In this document: in pieces, positions 49,001 to 60,709 of the stretch
How positions within the stretch are numbered: position 1 is the first letter of the stretch
How the letters are laid out: every line of letters begins with the position of its first letter
NCBI GenBank assembly: GCA_028386065.3
Contig: JAKUCV010002895.1
Coordinates: 60,516-124,515, forward strand
From: Turnera subulata
Taxonomy: Eukaryota; Streptophyta; Magnoliopsida; Malpighiales; Passifloraceae
Reading direction: 5' to 3'
DNA length: 64,000 nt
Program-made: the position numbers and the translations under genes
Notes under the pieces: model-generated
The model's input: only the letters and a program-made list of their open reading frames with translations
Told to the model about the DNA's origin: nothing
Database searches by the model: none

Positions 49001-50657
49001 CCGTAGCTTGCATAATCTTAGTAGTCAATAATTATGCTACGCTTCTATTATTAAGAAGCACAACTAGACAATGGAGATGGACTTTTAGTCTTCTACTGAC
49101 CCAGTTCGAAAAGCTTTAAAAAATTATCCTGACCAATCAAATAATGTAGATCTTTTGTCCTGAAACTTGTTAATAGTTCAGAAATAAGAAATAATACTTT
49201 TTAATGTGTAATTACTTGTCCAGTACAACCCAGCTGGCTCCGCTGCGCCTTGCTTCGGTGACCACCACACTGCCAGTTGTAGCTGATACCACCTTGATCC
49301 TGACTCCAACCTGTGATGATCACAAAAGCTAATATTAGCTACCTTAAGCCATGCTTTATTCTCAAACACATTAATAATCCTATGACTCGTAGGATATTAT
49401 TTTTGGCACGATTATGGGTTTTCAAGTTTCAAATAATCCAAAAACCATAACTAGGTGCATAACTACATATTACCCAAAAAAAAAGGAATAAAATTAAATG
49501 ATCAGTTCAATCTCACATGGAGTGGGTACAAAATGTCCCCAGAAATATGGCAACGTGGGGTACCCTAGAAATTAATGACGTAAAATTCTCCTGCTTAAAC
49601 TAATGAACAATAATGCCACTGTAAGTCCAAAATAAACAATAAATTCCTGGGGGTCCCTGGGTTTGATATCCCAATCCAGCCACTTCCATTTCTCAAGCAC
49701 ATGCCAATCCCCATAATTGACGTGATTTGTTTCTTCTACTACTATTTGCCAAAAAGTTGGGCGACCTCAAGGCTTGTTTGGGGTAAATTCTAAAATACTG
49801 ACAACCACAATCAATTGCCAGAAACATGATTAACAGAAGATAATTGGTCCATCATTCCCCCACAATCACTAAAAATTTCTGATTCTCCTGTCAGAATGTC
49901 TCATTACCCTATTATCTATATATGTTGTTGTTACTACTTACTACTACTACTACTACTAAGCAGTAAGTCGGAAAAAGTAATTACCCACCCCTCTACCAGC
50001 TTCAAGTAGTGGCAAACACTATAGAATAAGAGGTTTCTTTGAGTTTCCGACAGGGGGAAAACTAAGCAGCAGAGAGCAGTTGACCAACTACATGTGTAAA
50101 AGACAAAAGAGCCCTTGGGTATAAAGAGTTATCATGGGCATATCGGTAAATTGGTGCTGACCTGCATTTGGTTATGAAGCTGCAACACCATTTGAGAGCA
50201 AGACTCCGATATCTCGCAAACGCGATCCGGCAACCTTTCCCGGTGACTGCTCCCACAATCTCCGGTGAACCTAGGAAAATTCCAGAACTTCTTACCTATA
50301 CATACATGCAACAAAGAAGACACTAACATGAACTAACAAAACAAAATTCTGAACAAAAACAAATAACACAAATTAACCAACAAAAATTAAAAGTATTAAA
50401 AGAAGAGGCCTAAAATGATATCCAGGGGAAGGGGAAGAGAGAGAATCATCAGTACCTGTCTTTTTGTGGTCAGGAAAGACGGCCAGCAAGGTGATGCAGT
50501 CGCCGGCGCGGACAATGTGAGAGAGGGCCCAGGCAAGTGGGGTCTTGGAGATAACTTTCTCCGCTTTCACGGCGATCACCACTTTATCCGCTGCCGTTTT
50601 GGTTGCCTCGCAGCTCTGTTCAATGTGGCTCGGTTCGGTTCTATTAGCAGGAAGCAT
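46006..50657 (-). CDS. USP-domain protein kinase, probably inactive (receptor-like cytoplasmic kinase)
   Basis: Eight exons: join(46006..46152, 46243..46567, 46762..46838, 47184..47344, 47505..48556, 49216..49310, 50162..50295, 50456..50657). They close in frame to 730 aa with GT-AG introns. The start is ATG 50657. Exons 1-4 encode a universal-stress-protein-like domain (VVIAVKAEKVISKTPLAWAL; WVVLDKKLK; CNIVVMK). A variable serine-rich linker follows, then a CxxC pair (PPPLCSLCQ) before the kinase. The kinase has GGFGNV, VAVK, HRDLRPNN and DFG. The catalytic-loop lysine of HRDxKxxN is arginine, as in plant relatives annotated as inactive protein kinases. There is no signal peptide or membrane helix, so it is likely cytosolic. 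Its biological role is not established. ATP binding may be kept without normal catalysis. Confidence 0.9.
49931..49958. repeat. ACT trinucleotide microsatellite
   Basis: A short run of TACTAC repeats in the intron between exons 2 and 3 of the USP-kinase gene. Confidence 0.85.
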
Positions 50658-51129
50658 GATTTCTTTGGGCTTTCTCTTGGTGTGGATATTTTTTGCCCGG
50701 GAAAAAATATATGAGAAGCTAAAGAGTTTGCTTTTGGAGGAGAAGAGTCAATTCCTGTTCGGTTTGTGTCTTTTTTATATGTTTAAGAAGGGAAGGCAAT
50801 AAGGCATACGGGTAACGGGTACATTAATGGGCCGCGGGCTCATGGATGGGGATGGTTCGGTTACTCTTTTCTAAATGGAACATCCAAACTATGGTTAGTT
50901 GACTCCTTACCGTGGTTGTTATCTGCTTGAAGGTCTTGAATGGATTTTCTAATCATTGGATTTTGTTTCTTTTATGGGTTACTTGGCTTGTTGGTAATGG
51001 ACTAATGGTCCTTGATTTGTTCCCGACTTCCTGGGCTTTGATTAGATCTCTGGCTATACGCTTGTTATTCCTCGGTTTCTAGACCAAAAAAATTTTACTT
51101 GTTCATTTGGACGATAAAACGGTTAGCTA
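50658..51129. other. 5' flank of the USP-kinase gene
   Basis: No coding region. It should contain the promoter of the minus-strand gene starting at 50657. No motif was identified with confidence. Confidence 0.4.
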
Positions 51130-51695
51130 TTACAGTCATTTTGAATGAAATATTACATAATGTAAACAATGAAATATTTTTTTTGGAATCAAATGAGATA
51201 AGAAAGATTCCAAAGGTGTAAACGGAGGACCATTAAGATCAGTTAAAAAGACATTGAGGCTCAGCAAAATAAGTGACCCCCTAATGGCAAAGTAAAGCCA
51301 TGTTTGGCCAGTCAATTGGCACAAAGAGTTGGCCTCCGAAAGACATGGACCAACTGTACCACCCAGGGAAGATGCAACAAATCCTGAACAGACCGCAACA
51401 ATGCAGTACTACGTCGAGAACATGGTGACACCTGTTGCAAATTCTGAAGAAGGTCCAAAGACTCCACCTCTGCCAACACCTGGCGATATCCCAAATCAAA
51501 AGCCAAACGTAAACCAACAAACAAACCCCACAGTTCTGCATTCAAAACAGAGCAAGAGCCAATATTATAAGAAAAACCATGAATCCAGTCGCTAATAGGG
51601 CCCCTATTCACTCCCCCGGGCGAAGAAAGCCTGGAACCTGATCGGACAACCCCATCTGAATTAAGCTTTACCGACCCCACGCCAGGACCTGCCAA
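51130..51695 (-). pseudogene. LINE 3' remnant with RNase H domain
   Basis: The minus-strand frame contains VKLNSDGVVRSGS, then GFSYNIGSCSVLNAELWGLF and LAFDLGYRQVLAEVES. These match the RNase H (RVT_3) domain that ends plant L1-type LINE polyproteins: the catalytic D of NSDG, the E of AELWG and an acidic residue in EVES. Frameshifts and stops follow toward 51130. Reverse transcriptase is absent, so this is a 3' fragment. Confidence 0.8.
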
Positions 51696-51699
51696 ATAG

Positions 51700-53376
51700 A
51701 CAAAGGAACAATGAAATATTGCATAGCGATTGAATTATTACTTCTCACACTTGCATTTCTTTTTTGCTCACTTGTGTAAGGAGATACGTCGTTCTTTTTT
51801 TTCCTTTGTAGACTTGAATGAATACTTCCGAAAGTGCATACAACGCCAGAAATTGTTCTAATTACGTATACTTCCAACCCAGATAGGGCCAAGTGCGACC
51901 TAACTCTTTGATTCAATTCGAAGTTTTTCCCCCCCGATCGACCAATCAATATTTAATTCCAGGTTAGACAAAATTTTGGTGGATATACTCTACAAGGTAC
52001 ATATATGAGAAAAAGAGAAGTCTCCATGATAGGTAATTAAGTGGACCAGACACAACATCACCGAGAGGCAATAAAAACAAATTAAGAGTTGCCAGCAGCA
52101 TCCCCAGTCTGTTTCTTCATCGGATGTTGTAAGTACTTCTTTTAAGTAAGCAGACAAATATCCAAACTGAATATTGATACAAAAAAATATATCCAAACTG
52201 AAGAAAAACAAAATCACGAGGTCCCCAACTCAATAAAACGATAGACTATTGATTCTGGAGATACAGTAATGCATGAATCATGCACCATTAAAAAAACCCA
52301 TTGCCTGACTTTTTGCATCTCTGCCAACCTAATCAAAGAAAATGATATTGCGAAATTTCCATGTACGTCGAGTGACCCATCATCTCTGCGGACCCTGCAG
52401 GGGTCCAGCTTCAAGAAAGAGCAGGAGGTGAAAAATCATTACCTCATCCAAGCAAGGGATGATAGTGAATTATGACACAGTAGTGGTGACAAAAATATAC
52501 CATCTTTGTTTATGATCAAGTGGTCAAGATCCTTCGATGACGACCCATCATATATGCCTTTGATAAAAAAAAGGACCAATCATATATGCCGCCATGCATG
52601 CCCAAAGGGGGGAAAGCGGAAGTTCTTTGACATGTCACTCAAGCACCATGTGATGATATTTATGAATATGACCTTGTCATGCTTTGAATTTCTCGTTTTT
52701 GTATGTGTTGATTATGGACCACTTTAATTTCAAGTTGTTTTTGTTTGTATGAAGGTTATGGAGTTTACTACTTATTGGGTTTAATTTATGTGTAGCCATG
52801 AAATATCTCGTCGTGGCTCGTTGTTTTTGGATTCAGTGCCAGGACCATACTCTGTACTAAATTCCATGTAGACTTGATTTAGAAGTCATTGAAATCTTTT
52901 CGTCGAAAAAAGATTCAGAAGTCCGCCAAGTCCCACATCATGTAAACTAAAAAAATACTATCCAACAATAAATTAATTCCTGTGACTAGATGATTTATTG
53001 TATAGTTGCTTGATGAGCTACTTGTACGTATATGGTATACCAACTTCTTTGTTAATTTATGAGGGTTAGCTTGGAATGAAAGGAAATATAGGCAGAAGAA
53101 AGGGAGGAATTAATATACACAAGTGATATTTCTTCTCCACAACTACAATCGAGATTCAATTTTTAAACTTTTATATAATTGTAATACCATTGGAAATTGG
53201 AACTATTATTTATTTGTAAAAACTGATAAATTGCAAGCTTACACTAAGGAAAGTGGCATCAGTAATCTAGAAAACATTTTTTTTTTTATCGAGAGATGGA
53301 GACACATAGCCCCTACACAAGCAACAAGAAAAAAACGATTAAAAGTAAATTGTAGAAAATTAACATGGATTACAAT
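51700..53376. other. Intergenic DNA
   Basis: No gene recognised. AT-rich, with short unsupported frames on both strands. It includes the 3' flank of the minus-strand P450 gene. Confidence 0.4.
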
Positions 53377-55423
53377 TTATTCGTACAAGTGAGACGGAAG
53401 GCGTGGTTTGATCAGTACTTCAAGTGGCGTAGCTTTAATATTGGTTAATCCAATGCTTTCACTCATATCAAGTGGTTCACCAGATGGGCTTGCAAAATCA
53501 AGTCCTTGTAATATCGTGGCTAGGGTCAGCTGCATAACTTGGAGTGCAAAAGAGACTCCTGGGCACATTCTTCTGCCACTACCAAATGGCATGAACTCAA
53601 AGTTTTGGCCCCTAACATCAAGATGATTGTGGGTAGTGAGGAACTTTTCTGGCTGAAACTCATGAGGATTGGGCCAAACAACTGGATCTCTTTGAATCTT
53701 CCAAATATTGATGAACAGTCTTGTGCCTTTGGGTACATAGTAGTCAGCTATGGTGCAGTCTTTCATAGACTCGTGTGGAATTGCTAGAGGACCCGCAGGA
53801 TATAAACGCATTGTTTCCTTTATTATAGCTTTGAGGTAAACCAAATTGTTCAAGTCTGATCCTTGGACCAATCTTTCCTTACCAACCAGGCTGTCTAATT
53901 CAGATTGGGCCTCCTTTAAGACATTGGGGTTATTGATCAATAAAGAGAGAGCCCATGTCATAGTAATTGCAGTGGTGTCTGAAGCTGCCAGGATAAGTGC
54001 CTGCATCATTAGCTGAAACATTAGGGAGTTGGATACACAAACCGCCTTGATTAATTTAGGACAGAAGTTTGATTTCACTCAATCCTTAGTATACTGGCAA
54101 TCGACGATCCTGATTGCCTTCCAACTTTTATGTAGAATAAACAAGCCTAAGCCCTCAATTTTTTCTTCAATGTTCTAGCATTTTCAGCTTTGACAGCTGG
54201 TGGTGTGAGTCTAAATAATACACATACTCCTAGGGATCAACTACAGTCTATTTCATAATAAAAGAAACAGTATGGGCACTTAAAAAATGTACGATTATTT
54301 TATTTGAGCTTCAAAGTAAAAAAAAGTATGATTCGGGAAATAGATCAATATTATCCTGAAGCAAATTATCGCCTTAATTTGTATGTTATAGAGTGAATTA
54401 GATGTTGAAAAATAGATTTAGCTAGCAGAGAATTACCAGGCATGTAGCTTTGTTGACCGTATCAGCATCTCGATCTTGAACCGCTTTTCCATCGTCGAGA
54501 ATGTTGAGCATCACATCCATGAAATCTTCCTCTACCTTCTCAGTCCGTGCACCTGAATAATGAGCTCTTTTCTGCTTGTGCTCCTCTAGCCATTCTTCAA
54601 CAACTATGTCTAGTTCTTTTGCAACCTTTTTCATGGTCTTCTCATGCCCACCAAGGTCAAAGAATCTAAAAAATGGCAGCGCATCAGACAGCACAAAATT
54701 CCCTGTCCAATCAAAAAATTCCCTCAACCTTTCTTTCCATCCTCCATCATCATCTACTGTGCTACCATACCCAACTGATTTTCCCACAATAGTCCTCAAA
54801 ATCACATTCAAGCTTATATCTCCAAACCATCTCTTCATTTCCACCAAGACATTACCATCTGGGTTGTGTCTGTTATTACACCATAAATTGTACAACTCTT
54901 TCAAGGATGTCCTAACCTCAGATTCTCTCACATCTTTCAGCATCTCTATTCGGTGGTTCGAAAGAAGCTCGAGTGTAGCTATCTTGCGCACTTGACGCCA
55001 ATAAGGCCCGTACGGGCTGAACCCGAACATTGCACCATCATAGGTCAGGATTTCAGAGGCAAGAGATTTTGGACGATTGGCAAAAGCTTGATCGTGGGTG
55101 GTAAGGCACTCTTTGGCCAATTCCCAGCTGCTTACCACCAAAGCTCGATGCACCCCTACGTTGATGGTGAAGATTGGTCCATATTTGCTGGCCAAGTCAC
55201 CCAATACTATGTGTGCTGGTTGCGGTCCTCCTAGAAGATGAAGATGGCCCGTTATAGGCCATCCTCCTCCAGCTTTTGGTGCTGTTTTTCTATTCCCCGA
55301 GCTTCTTCTGGGGATTTTTCTTGTTATCCGCCAGAGGCAATAGAGAAAAATCGAGAAGGTGAATATGGCAGCTACAGCTCTAGAGGGGGATGCAGAGAAA
55401 ACATCCATTATTGGAATGGCCAT
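53377..55423 (-). CDS. Cytochrome P450, CYP82 family
   Basis: Two exons, join(53377..54000, 54437..55423) on the minus strand, give 536 aa with a phase-0 GT-AG intron at the position typical of A-type plant P450s. An N-terminal membrane anchor (about residues 15-35) is followed by a basic and proline-rich hinge, the WPITGHLHLLGG motif, the I-helix AASDTT (usual form AGSDTT), the K-helix KETMR, the EFQPEKF region and the haem loop FMPFGSGRRMCPG with cysteine C475. Sequence style (SKYGPIFTINVG, FSPYGPYWRQVRKIA) and length fit CYP82. These are ER-bound monooxygenases that use a P450 reductase. CYP82 members act on terpenoids, flavones, alkaloids or coumarins, and the substrate here cannot be told from sequence. 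A TATA-like stretch lies near 55461-55470, close to the start. Confidence 0.92.
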
Positions 55424-56319
55424 GAGTTTTGTGGCTTGGAGACATTTAATCGCATAGATACATATAAAAATTTAGGGAAGTATAGACCGCATTGATTCTG
55501 CTGATTACAGTACCCCATTAGCCCCACATGTCACCAGCACAACCACCTTTTTGTGTGTCGGTGACGTTCGATTTAGTTGCGGGCGCCGTTGGGTTTTTAA
55601 AATGCCTGTTCACATTTGTGTAAAATGAAATAGTGTGCTTGGATGATTTTGAGAGGCGTCAAGAGCTTTTTCTGACAAGTGTCAATTAGCTCATATCAAG
55701 ATTGTAGATGGATTGTGTGATATTTAATGTTATGAGAAATTAGAGACAAAATTTTCAGTACAGAAAATGTATTTAATCATCTGATAAAGTGATCGTTAAT
55801 GTAGAGTCTGACTCCAACTAGCTCAAGTTATATCCATTGTCGCCAGGTAAACCCATTGACAAAATAAATAAGACCAAAAAAAAAGACAAGACAATTTCCC
55901 AGACATTGAGATGAAGTGAGTTAATTTCAAATATGGTGCGTGTAGCCTTGATAATTGTAAGTTAATTGTATGTGTATTTGTATATTGCCCAGAATGCTCC
56001 TCTTACAACCACGCCTTTTAAGTCTTTTTCCCCCTTAATCAAAACGTATTGTAAGTTTTTTCTTCGAGGGAAACGTATATTGTCAGATAGAAAACTAACA
56101 AGTTCCATTCAAATGGATTTACCTAGAATCCGAGAGAAGAAAAGAAAAGAAAAAAGTAATTTGGGTGTCATTTTTTTTCCCAGTATCCGGCTAACTGCCT
56201 CTCCAAGTCTATCAATGAAACCCATTAATTTAAAATCGAGCAATGTCAATTCTAATACTAAGGAGAATCTTTGTTTCTTTGTAGTCAGCTAATATTTTCT
56301 GGGTAGCAGTCTGCTTCCC
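55424..56319. other. 5' flank of the P450 gene
   Basis: No gene recognised. Promoter of the minus-strand P450 expected near 55430-55600; the remainder is AT-rich spacer up to the Harbinger-type element. Confidence 0.4.
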
Positions 56320-56982
56320 TTACAGTCCGTTTGGTTCAAATCCAAATTGGAATTGAATTCAATTCATTAAAAAATTTAGAATTTGAATTCATTATGAAAT
56401 CAATTCCTATGTTTGGTATACATTTTAATAATGAGGAATTGAATTCAATTCTAATGTTTGGTATAAATCAGATTCTCAATTGAATTGCTAAAATTACCTA
56501 AGTTGTCCTTTTGCTAAAAAAAATTCTTGATTCTTTGGCTTTTTTCTTTTTGACATCAGCTATTTCATTTCATTGCAACTGACCAGGAACAAAACTCTAC
56601 CAAATCCTGTATAGCTGAAAATGTTATGTGTGTGAATGCAATCTTGTCCAGATTAGATGCCACCAATTAAGATTAGCCATTAATTAATTAAGAACCTCTA
56701 AAATGGGCATCAAAACGTCAGCAGTGATGCTGCAATTAGCCCCAAGGGTGTGTTGAAAAAGCCAACCTTAATCTCAACAAAAAAAGTACATAAACAAGAA
56801 TCATACAAAAAGATTTTCCCGCTGTACTACACACGCTAACTGGAAATATTTGGGTCTAAATAAAAGCTCCAGCCATGGACATGTTACACAGGTGACCAGA
56901 GGTAGGCTGGAAATTGAACCAACATAGGGTTTCTTTTTCCTCAAAAGCATTTAAAGATGGTCATGCAGGCAGCAGACTTCCT

Positions 56983-57186
56983 TCAAATCTTGTCCAATGA
57001 ATAAAGAGCATTACAAAATCTCAAGGAGAGTAGAGCAACCATATTAAGGTTGGCTTGCATCTCATCAAGTTCTTCTATGCTCATACTTCTTTTCTCCCTC
57101 TCCCATTGTTTAACTTTCTCTTTGGCAGTACCACTTCCTCCACCAGTTGCTCTATCTTTTTCATAAATGTCTCTTAGGAGTTCCAA
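56983..57186 (-). pseudogene. Harbinger ORF1 (Myb/SANT-like) remnant
   Basis: The minus-strand frame reads MELLRDIYEKDRATGGGSGT and ends about 45 residues later. The YEKDRATG word is typical of the C-terminal part of Myb/SANT-like proteins encoded by plant Harbinger elements, which help transposase bind DNA and enter the nucleus. The N-terminal DNA-binding part is missing or interrupted. Confidence 0.65.
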
Positions 57187-57710
57187 GTGATCAAGTGATT
57201 TACCCCTTGATGTAATGAGAGATCAAGATCACATTTATGAAAAATTCTTCACAGAGATCTCTGCATTACAGTCTTCACTGTTTCCACATAATCCGACCTG
57301 CATTGGAAGCCATTTGATGTTCAACTGTCAGGATAACTGGAAACAGGACCAGTTGCTAGGATGTACTCAACCAAGTTCAAAACAAGAGTATGCTGGATCT
57401 GCTCCCTACAGTTATATCAGCAAGCAACTGCCTTTGACAAAGTAATGAATTAGAAAACTGGTGCAACTCAATCTGCAACCCAATATCCCTAACGAGACAG
57501 AGCACAGCCAGGAGTTTCTTCAAAATCCACAACAACAAGATTGCAGTAAAAGAGACAATTTGATATAGTCAGTCATAACCATGACACTCATTCTCTAGCA
57601 TAGGCTCATTTACAAGCATGAAAACATTTTAAAAAGGAAATGGACTGGCCAAAACTAATTAGATCTTTCAAAGGATATGACTATACATTGCAACACTTAA
57701 TCTCTAGGCT

Positions 57711-58153
57711 CTAGCTATGAGGCCTAAAGAGCAAAATGTACCTGCCGTCATCACGAACGAAACCCTGGTGCCAAAATGGGGTGACTTGAAAACCCTCCAG
57801 CACTCTGCTATTAAATTCCTGCACAATTCGAAATATAAGAGGGAACCCCTTGGTTAAAGCTTGGACTCGTTTACATTCCAATTTTTCCCCAATACAAGTG
57901 AACCCATAAAAAGCAAAACAAGATTTACCCCTTTTTTTCATCGTAGAATAGCTACCAATTGCCTAAATGCATAAGTACTCATACAAATGACACCTCGTGA
58001 GTTTTCATTCAAATCTAATGCTCCTAGTAGCTCCTCACGTATAGTTTCTCTCTCTAATCTATCTTGATAAATGGATCTCTCTACACGAGGTCTTAACTTT
58101 AAAAGTCTAAGTAACAAAACAAGATAACCAGGATAGGCTACCATAGCTAACAA
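57711..58153 (-). pseudogene. Harbinger transposase N-terminal remnant
   Basis: Two adjoining minus-strand frames. The first (58153-57938) contains LRPRVERSIYQDRLERE and ends NSRGVICMSTYAFRQLVAIL, which matches the region before the DDE domain in plant HARBI1/ALP1-like transposases. The second (57941-57711) is in another frame and less recognisable. No DDE catalytic core was found. Confidence 0.6.
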
Positions 58154-59094
58154 TGCATTCCTTTCAATATCCCGTATGTTTCCTACAAATTAGTTAACAA
58201 AGAAGAAATTAAAATGGGCAAATTAACATTTGAGCAAAGATATGATTAACAAAGCCAAGCAGAATTCTCCAAAACCAAAAACATAGCATCTACAAGTCTA
58301 AGTAACCAAAAACCAAAAACTTGCAAACCAAACAAAAAGATTACAAGCATTAAACTTCGGTAAAAGAATATATCAGAATATATCAGTCAAACAGATCAAA
58401 CCCAGATGAAAGTAAAAGAACACAGCACATGCAAGGTGCCACTTATTAGGTAAGTTGGTAGAAATATAATTGAAGTGATTGAACATATAATTGTTACTAT
58501 AACATACAAGAAATGGTTATATTAACTAGCTGTAGTTATCAGTATTTGTTTAATTACCTTGATGGTCTTGGTGAAATTTCTCTGGTTAAGCTTGGCTCTA
58601 TACTTAGAAATCCTCTCTTTCCTTTCTTCTACACTGTAACGTCCAACTTTGAAGTTCGCTTCTTCTATGAAGGAGGAGCTCTCTGTGGACAAAGGACTTG
58701 AAAGAGATCTCTGTGTTGTATGTGAAGTTCTAATATTCTAAAAAGAAGCAAAACAAAGAGAGAAAATGAGATTTCTACAACTACAAAGAACAGGACAAAA
58801 ACAGGTGAGTAAAAGGTGACCAGTGATTAGTGAACTAATTATTCGTAAATCTCCTGTGATCAGTTTAAGCACCAGCTGCTTACAGAATATATCAGTCAAA
58901 CAGATCGAACCCAGATGCCAACTAAACAAAACAAATAAAACCCATCAGTGGGATATCGAAAACCACCACATATCAAGTAAGATGTACGCATAGATAGATA
59001 TAGAAATAGAAATAGATGACGAGGAATAGAGAGAGAGAGAGGGAGGGAGGGAGAGAGCACAATACCTCTCAAAAGGGTATCGGATTACCAATCA

Positions 59095-59510
59095 CAAGAA
59101 GAAGACGAACAGTACATCAAGCTCTACCTCCACGTTGGCAGCAACTCCCCTTCTGCCAAGTGGGTCCTCTCCGAAAAGCTCTCCTCTTACCGCTTCGTGA
59201 AAAGCTCCGGCGATGGAGGAGACTCGGACGCCTGAGATGCGACGGCGGATGATGGGTGGTCGAGTTGGGACTGGACCGTTGGGGATAAAGTGAGGGCTAG
59301 GGTTTCCTCAGAGATGCAATTGAAAATGTTTGGGGAGAAAAAGACGGGTCGATTTCGTGGATAGAGGGGTGTGGGCGTTGAAGTTTTTCAGCGACGAAGA
59401 GTATCGGGTTGAGAACCTCTATGCGGTCAAGGCCGCCGAAGAGAATAAGGTGAAGGCAACCGCATCCTTTGCCTGAAATCGACGATGATTCGATGTGGGA
59501 GGTGCAGAGG
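59095..59510 (+). pseudogene. Captured VID27/CYPRO4 gene fragment
   Basis: Plus-strand pieces in order: YIKLYLHVGSNSPSAKWVLS with SEKLSSYRFVK, then [19 protein letters not shown], then [14 protein letters not shown] with AAEENKVKA, then DDDSMWE. These follow the N-terminal to middle part of plant VID27-type proteins (CYPRO4; vacuolar import and degradation protein 27) in the right order. Stops at the end of segment one, after GRFRG and after ATASFA, a frameshift near 59365 and internal losses show it is non-functional. It lies inside the Harbinger element on the opposite strand from the transposase remnants. Confidence 0.75.
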
Positions 59511-59748
59511 AGGGTGACGGTGGCAGAGTGGAGGGTGACAGTGGCAGAGTGGAGGAGCCGGTGAGAGTGAGTGGGGATTTGTTGGAAGAGTTTGAGGAGG
59601 CTACAGCTTGAGGAGGAAGGGGAAAGAAGAAATTTTTTGTAGTTAAAATAAAAGCGTAGGGTTATTTTTGTTATCTAAACATACCAATACTTTTCCAACG
59701 AAATTGAATTCCAAATCAAAAAAGCTTTTGCTTGGATTTGAAATATTA

Positions 59749-59960
59749 TCAAAATATTGATTCAAAAATAAAAAATAGTATTCAATTCCTATTTTAAGTT
59801 AAGTAGAATTATACCAAATAAAAGAATTGATTTCAATTCTTGAAATTGAATATTTCAAAATATTGATTCAAAAATAAAAAATAGAATTCAATTCCTATTT
59901 TAAGTTAAGTAGAATTATACCAAATAAAAGAATTGATTTCAATTCTTGAAATTGAATTCA
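59749..59960. repeat. 106-bp tandem duplication near the Harbinger right end
   Basis: Two nearly identical 106-bp units start at 59749 and 59855, each with TCAAAATATTGATTCAAAAA and TTAAGTTAAGTAGAATTATA. Confidence 0.9.
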
Positions 59961-59986
59961 ACTCCATGATACCAAAAGGACTGTTA

Positions 59987-60709
59987 TTATGTTTGTGCTT
60001 TTCGTTCCAAATTAAGTCACTATGTTTTCCGGCAAAAAAAATTGTAGGGCTAAGCCAAGCACAAGCGTTTGGAGCCTGAGGAGTAAAATAATTGCACCAA
60101 TTATGCAGAAGGGGTAAAAAGGAAAGGAGAAGAGGCATCTAGGAATTGTTCAAGGGAAATGAAAAAAAGAAAAAAGAGAAGAAAACAAATAACAGCCAAG
60201 AGAAAGAAGATAGATGTGGTTGTCTCTGACTCCACAAAAAGTAAAGTTGAATGCTGGATTTGACTGGCTCCTATAATATACAATGACATCCTAACTAAAG
60301 AGGCCCTTCGAATTGGAGGTATCATCTCCTCTCACGCATCTTTTTGCTCATCTCATGTTGAATCCAGAGAACATTTACTATATTGTCATGTCCATTCTCA
60401 TGGAGTATTTGGTCGAAGATTTGCAAATGGTTGGAGTTCAATGGTGTGCCCATGGTGCTTTAAAGGTTACTGTATCAATGGGCTTTCTTATCTCCTTACA
60501 ATTTAGTAGGTCCTCCTGGATGGCCATTGGTTTTGCAAGTTGCAACGTTATGGGCTTTGTGGTTAGAAAGGAAATGAAAAGTTTTTACTGGTACTAAGGC
60601 AGAACCTCTAGAGTTGTAGATCTCATCGTGGTACACTACTTCGTGGATGAAGGCAATCATGCATGAATTCCCTTTCAGCCTGTCAAATTGCTAATGCTGA
60701 AACCATCAG
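59987..60709. other. Spacer with possible weak LINE-like remnant
   Basis: No intact gene. Around 60300-60600 the plus strand reads ESREHLLYCHVHSHGVF-like sequence in one frame, which resembles the zinc-finger region after LINE reverse transcriptases. The match is short and broken, so this is only a suggestion. Confidence 0.3.

Larger units (their letters stand above)
56323..59983 (-). mobile_element. PIF/Harbinger element with decayed genes and captured host DNA
   Basis: A 3,661-bp element with terminal inverted repeats CAGTCCGTTTGGT (left) and CAGTCCTTTTGGT (right, reverse complement), and a TTA duplication at 56320-56322 and 59984-59986. The subterminal DNA is rich in TTGAATTC/GAATTCAA words. 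Minus-strand remnants of both Harbinger genes (Myb/SANT-like ORF1 and transposase) are present but broken. A decayed host gene fragment lies on the plus strand at 59095-59510. The element cannot move on its own. Confidence 0.85.

Noticed and set aside
60313..60597. 94-codon plus-strand frame
   Set aside because: No recognised domain; at best overlaps a weak LINE-like remnant in another frame.
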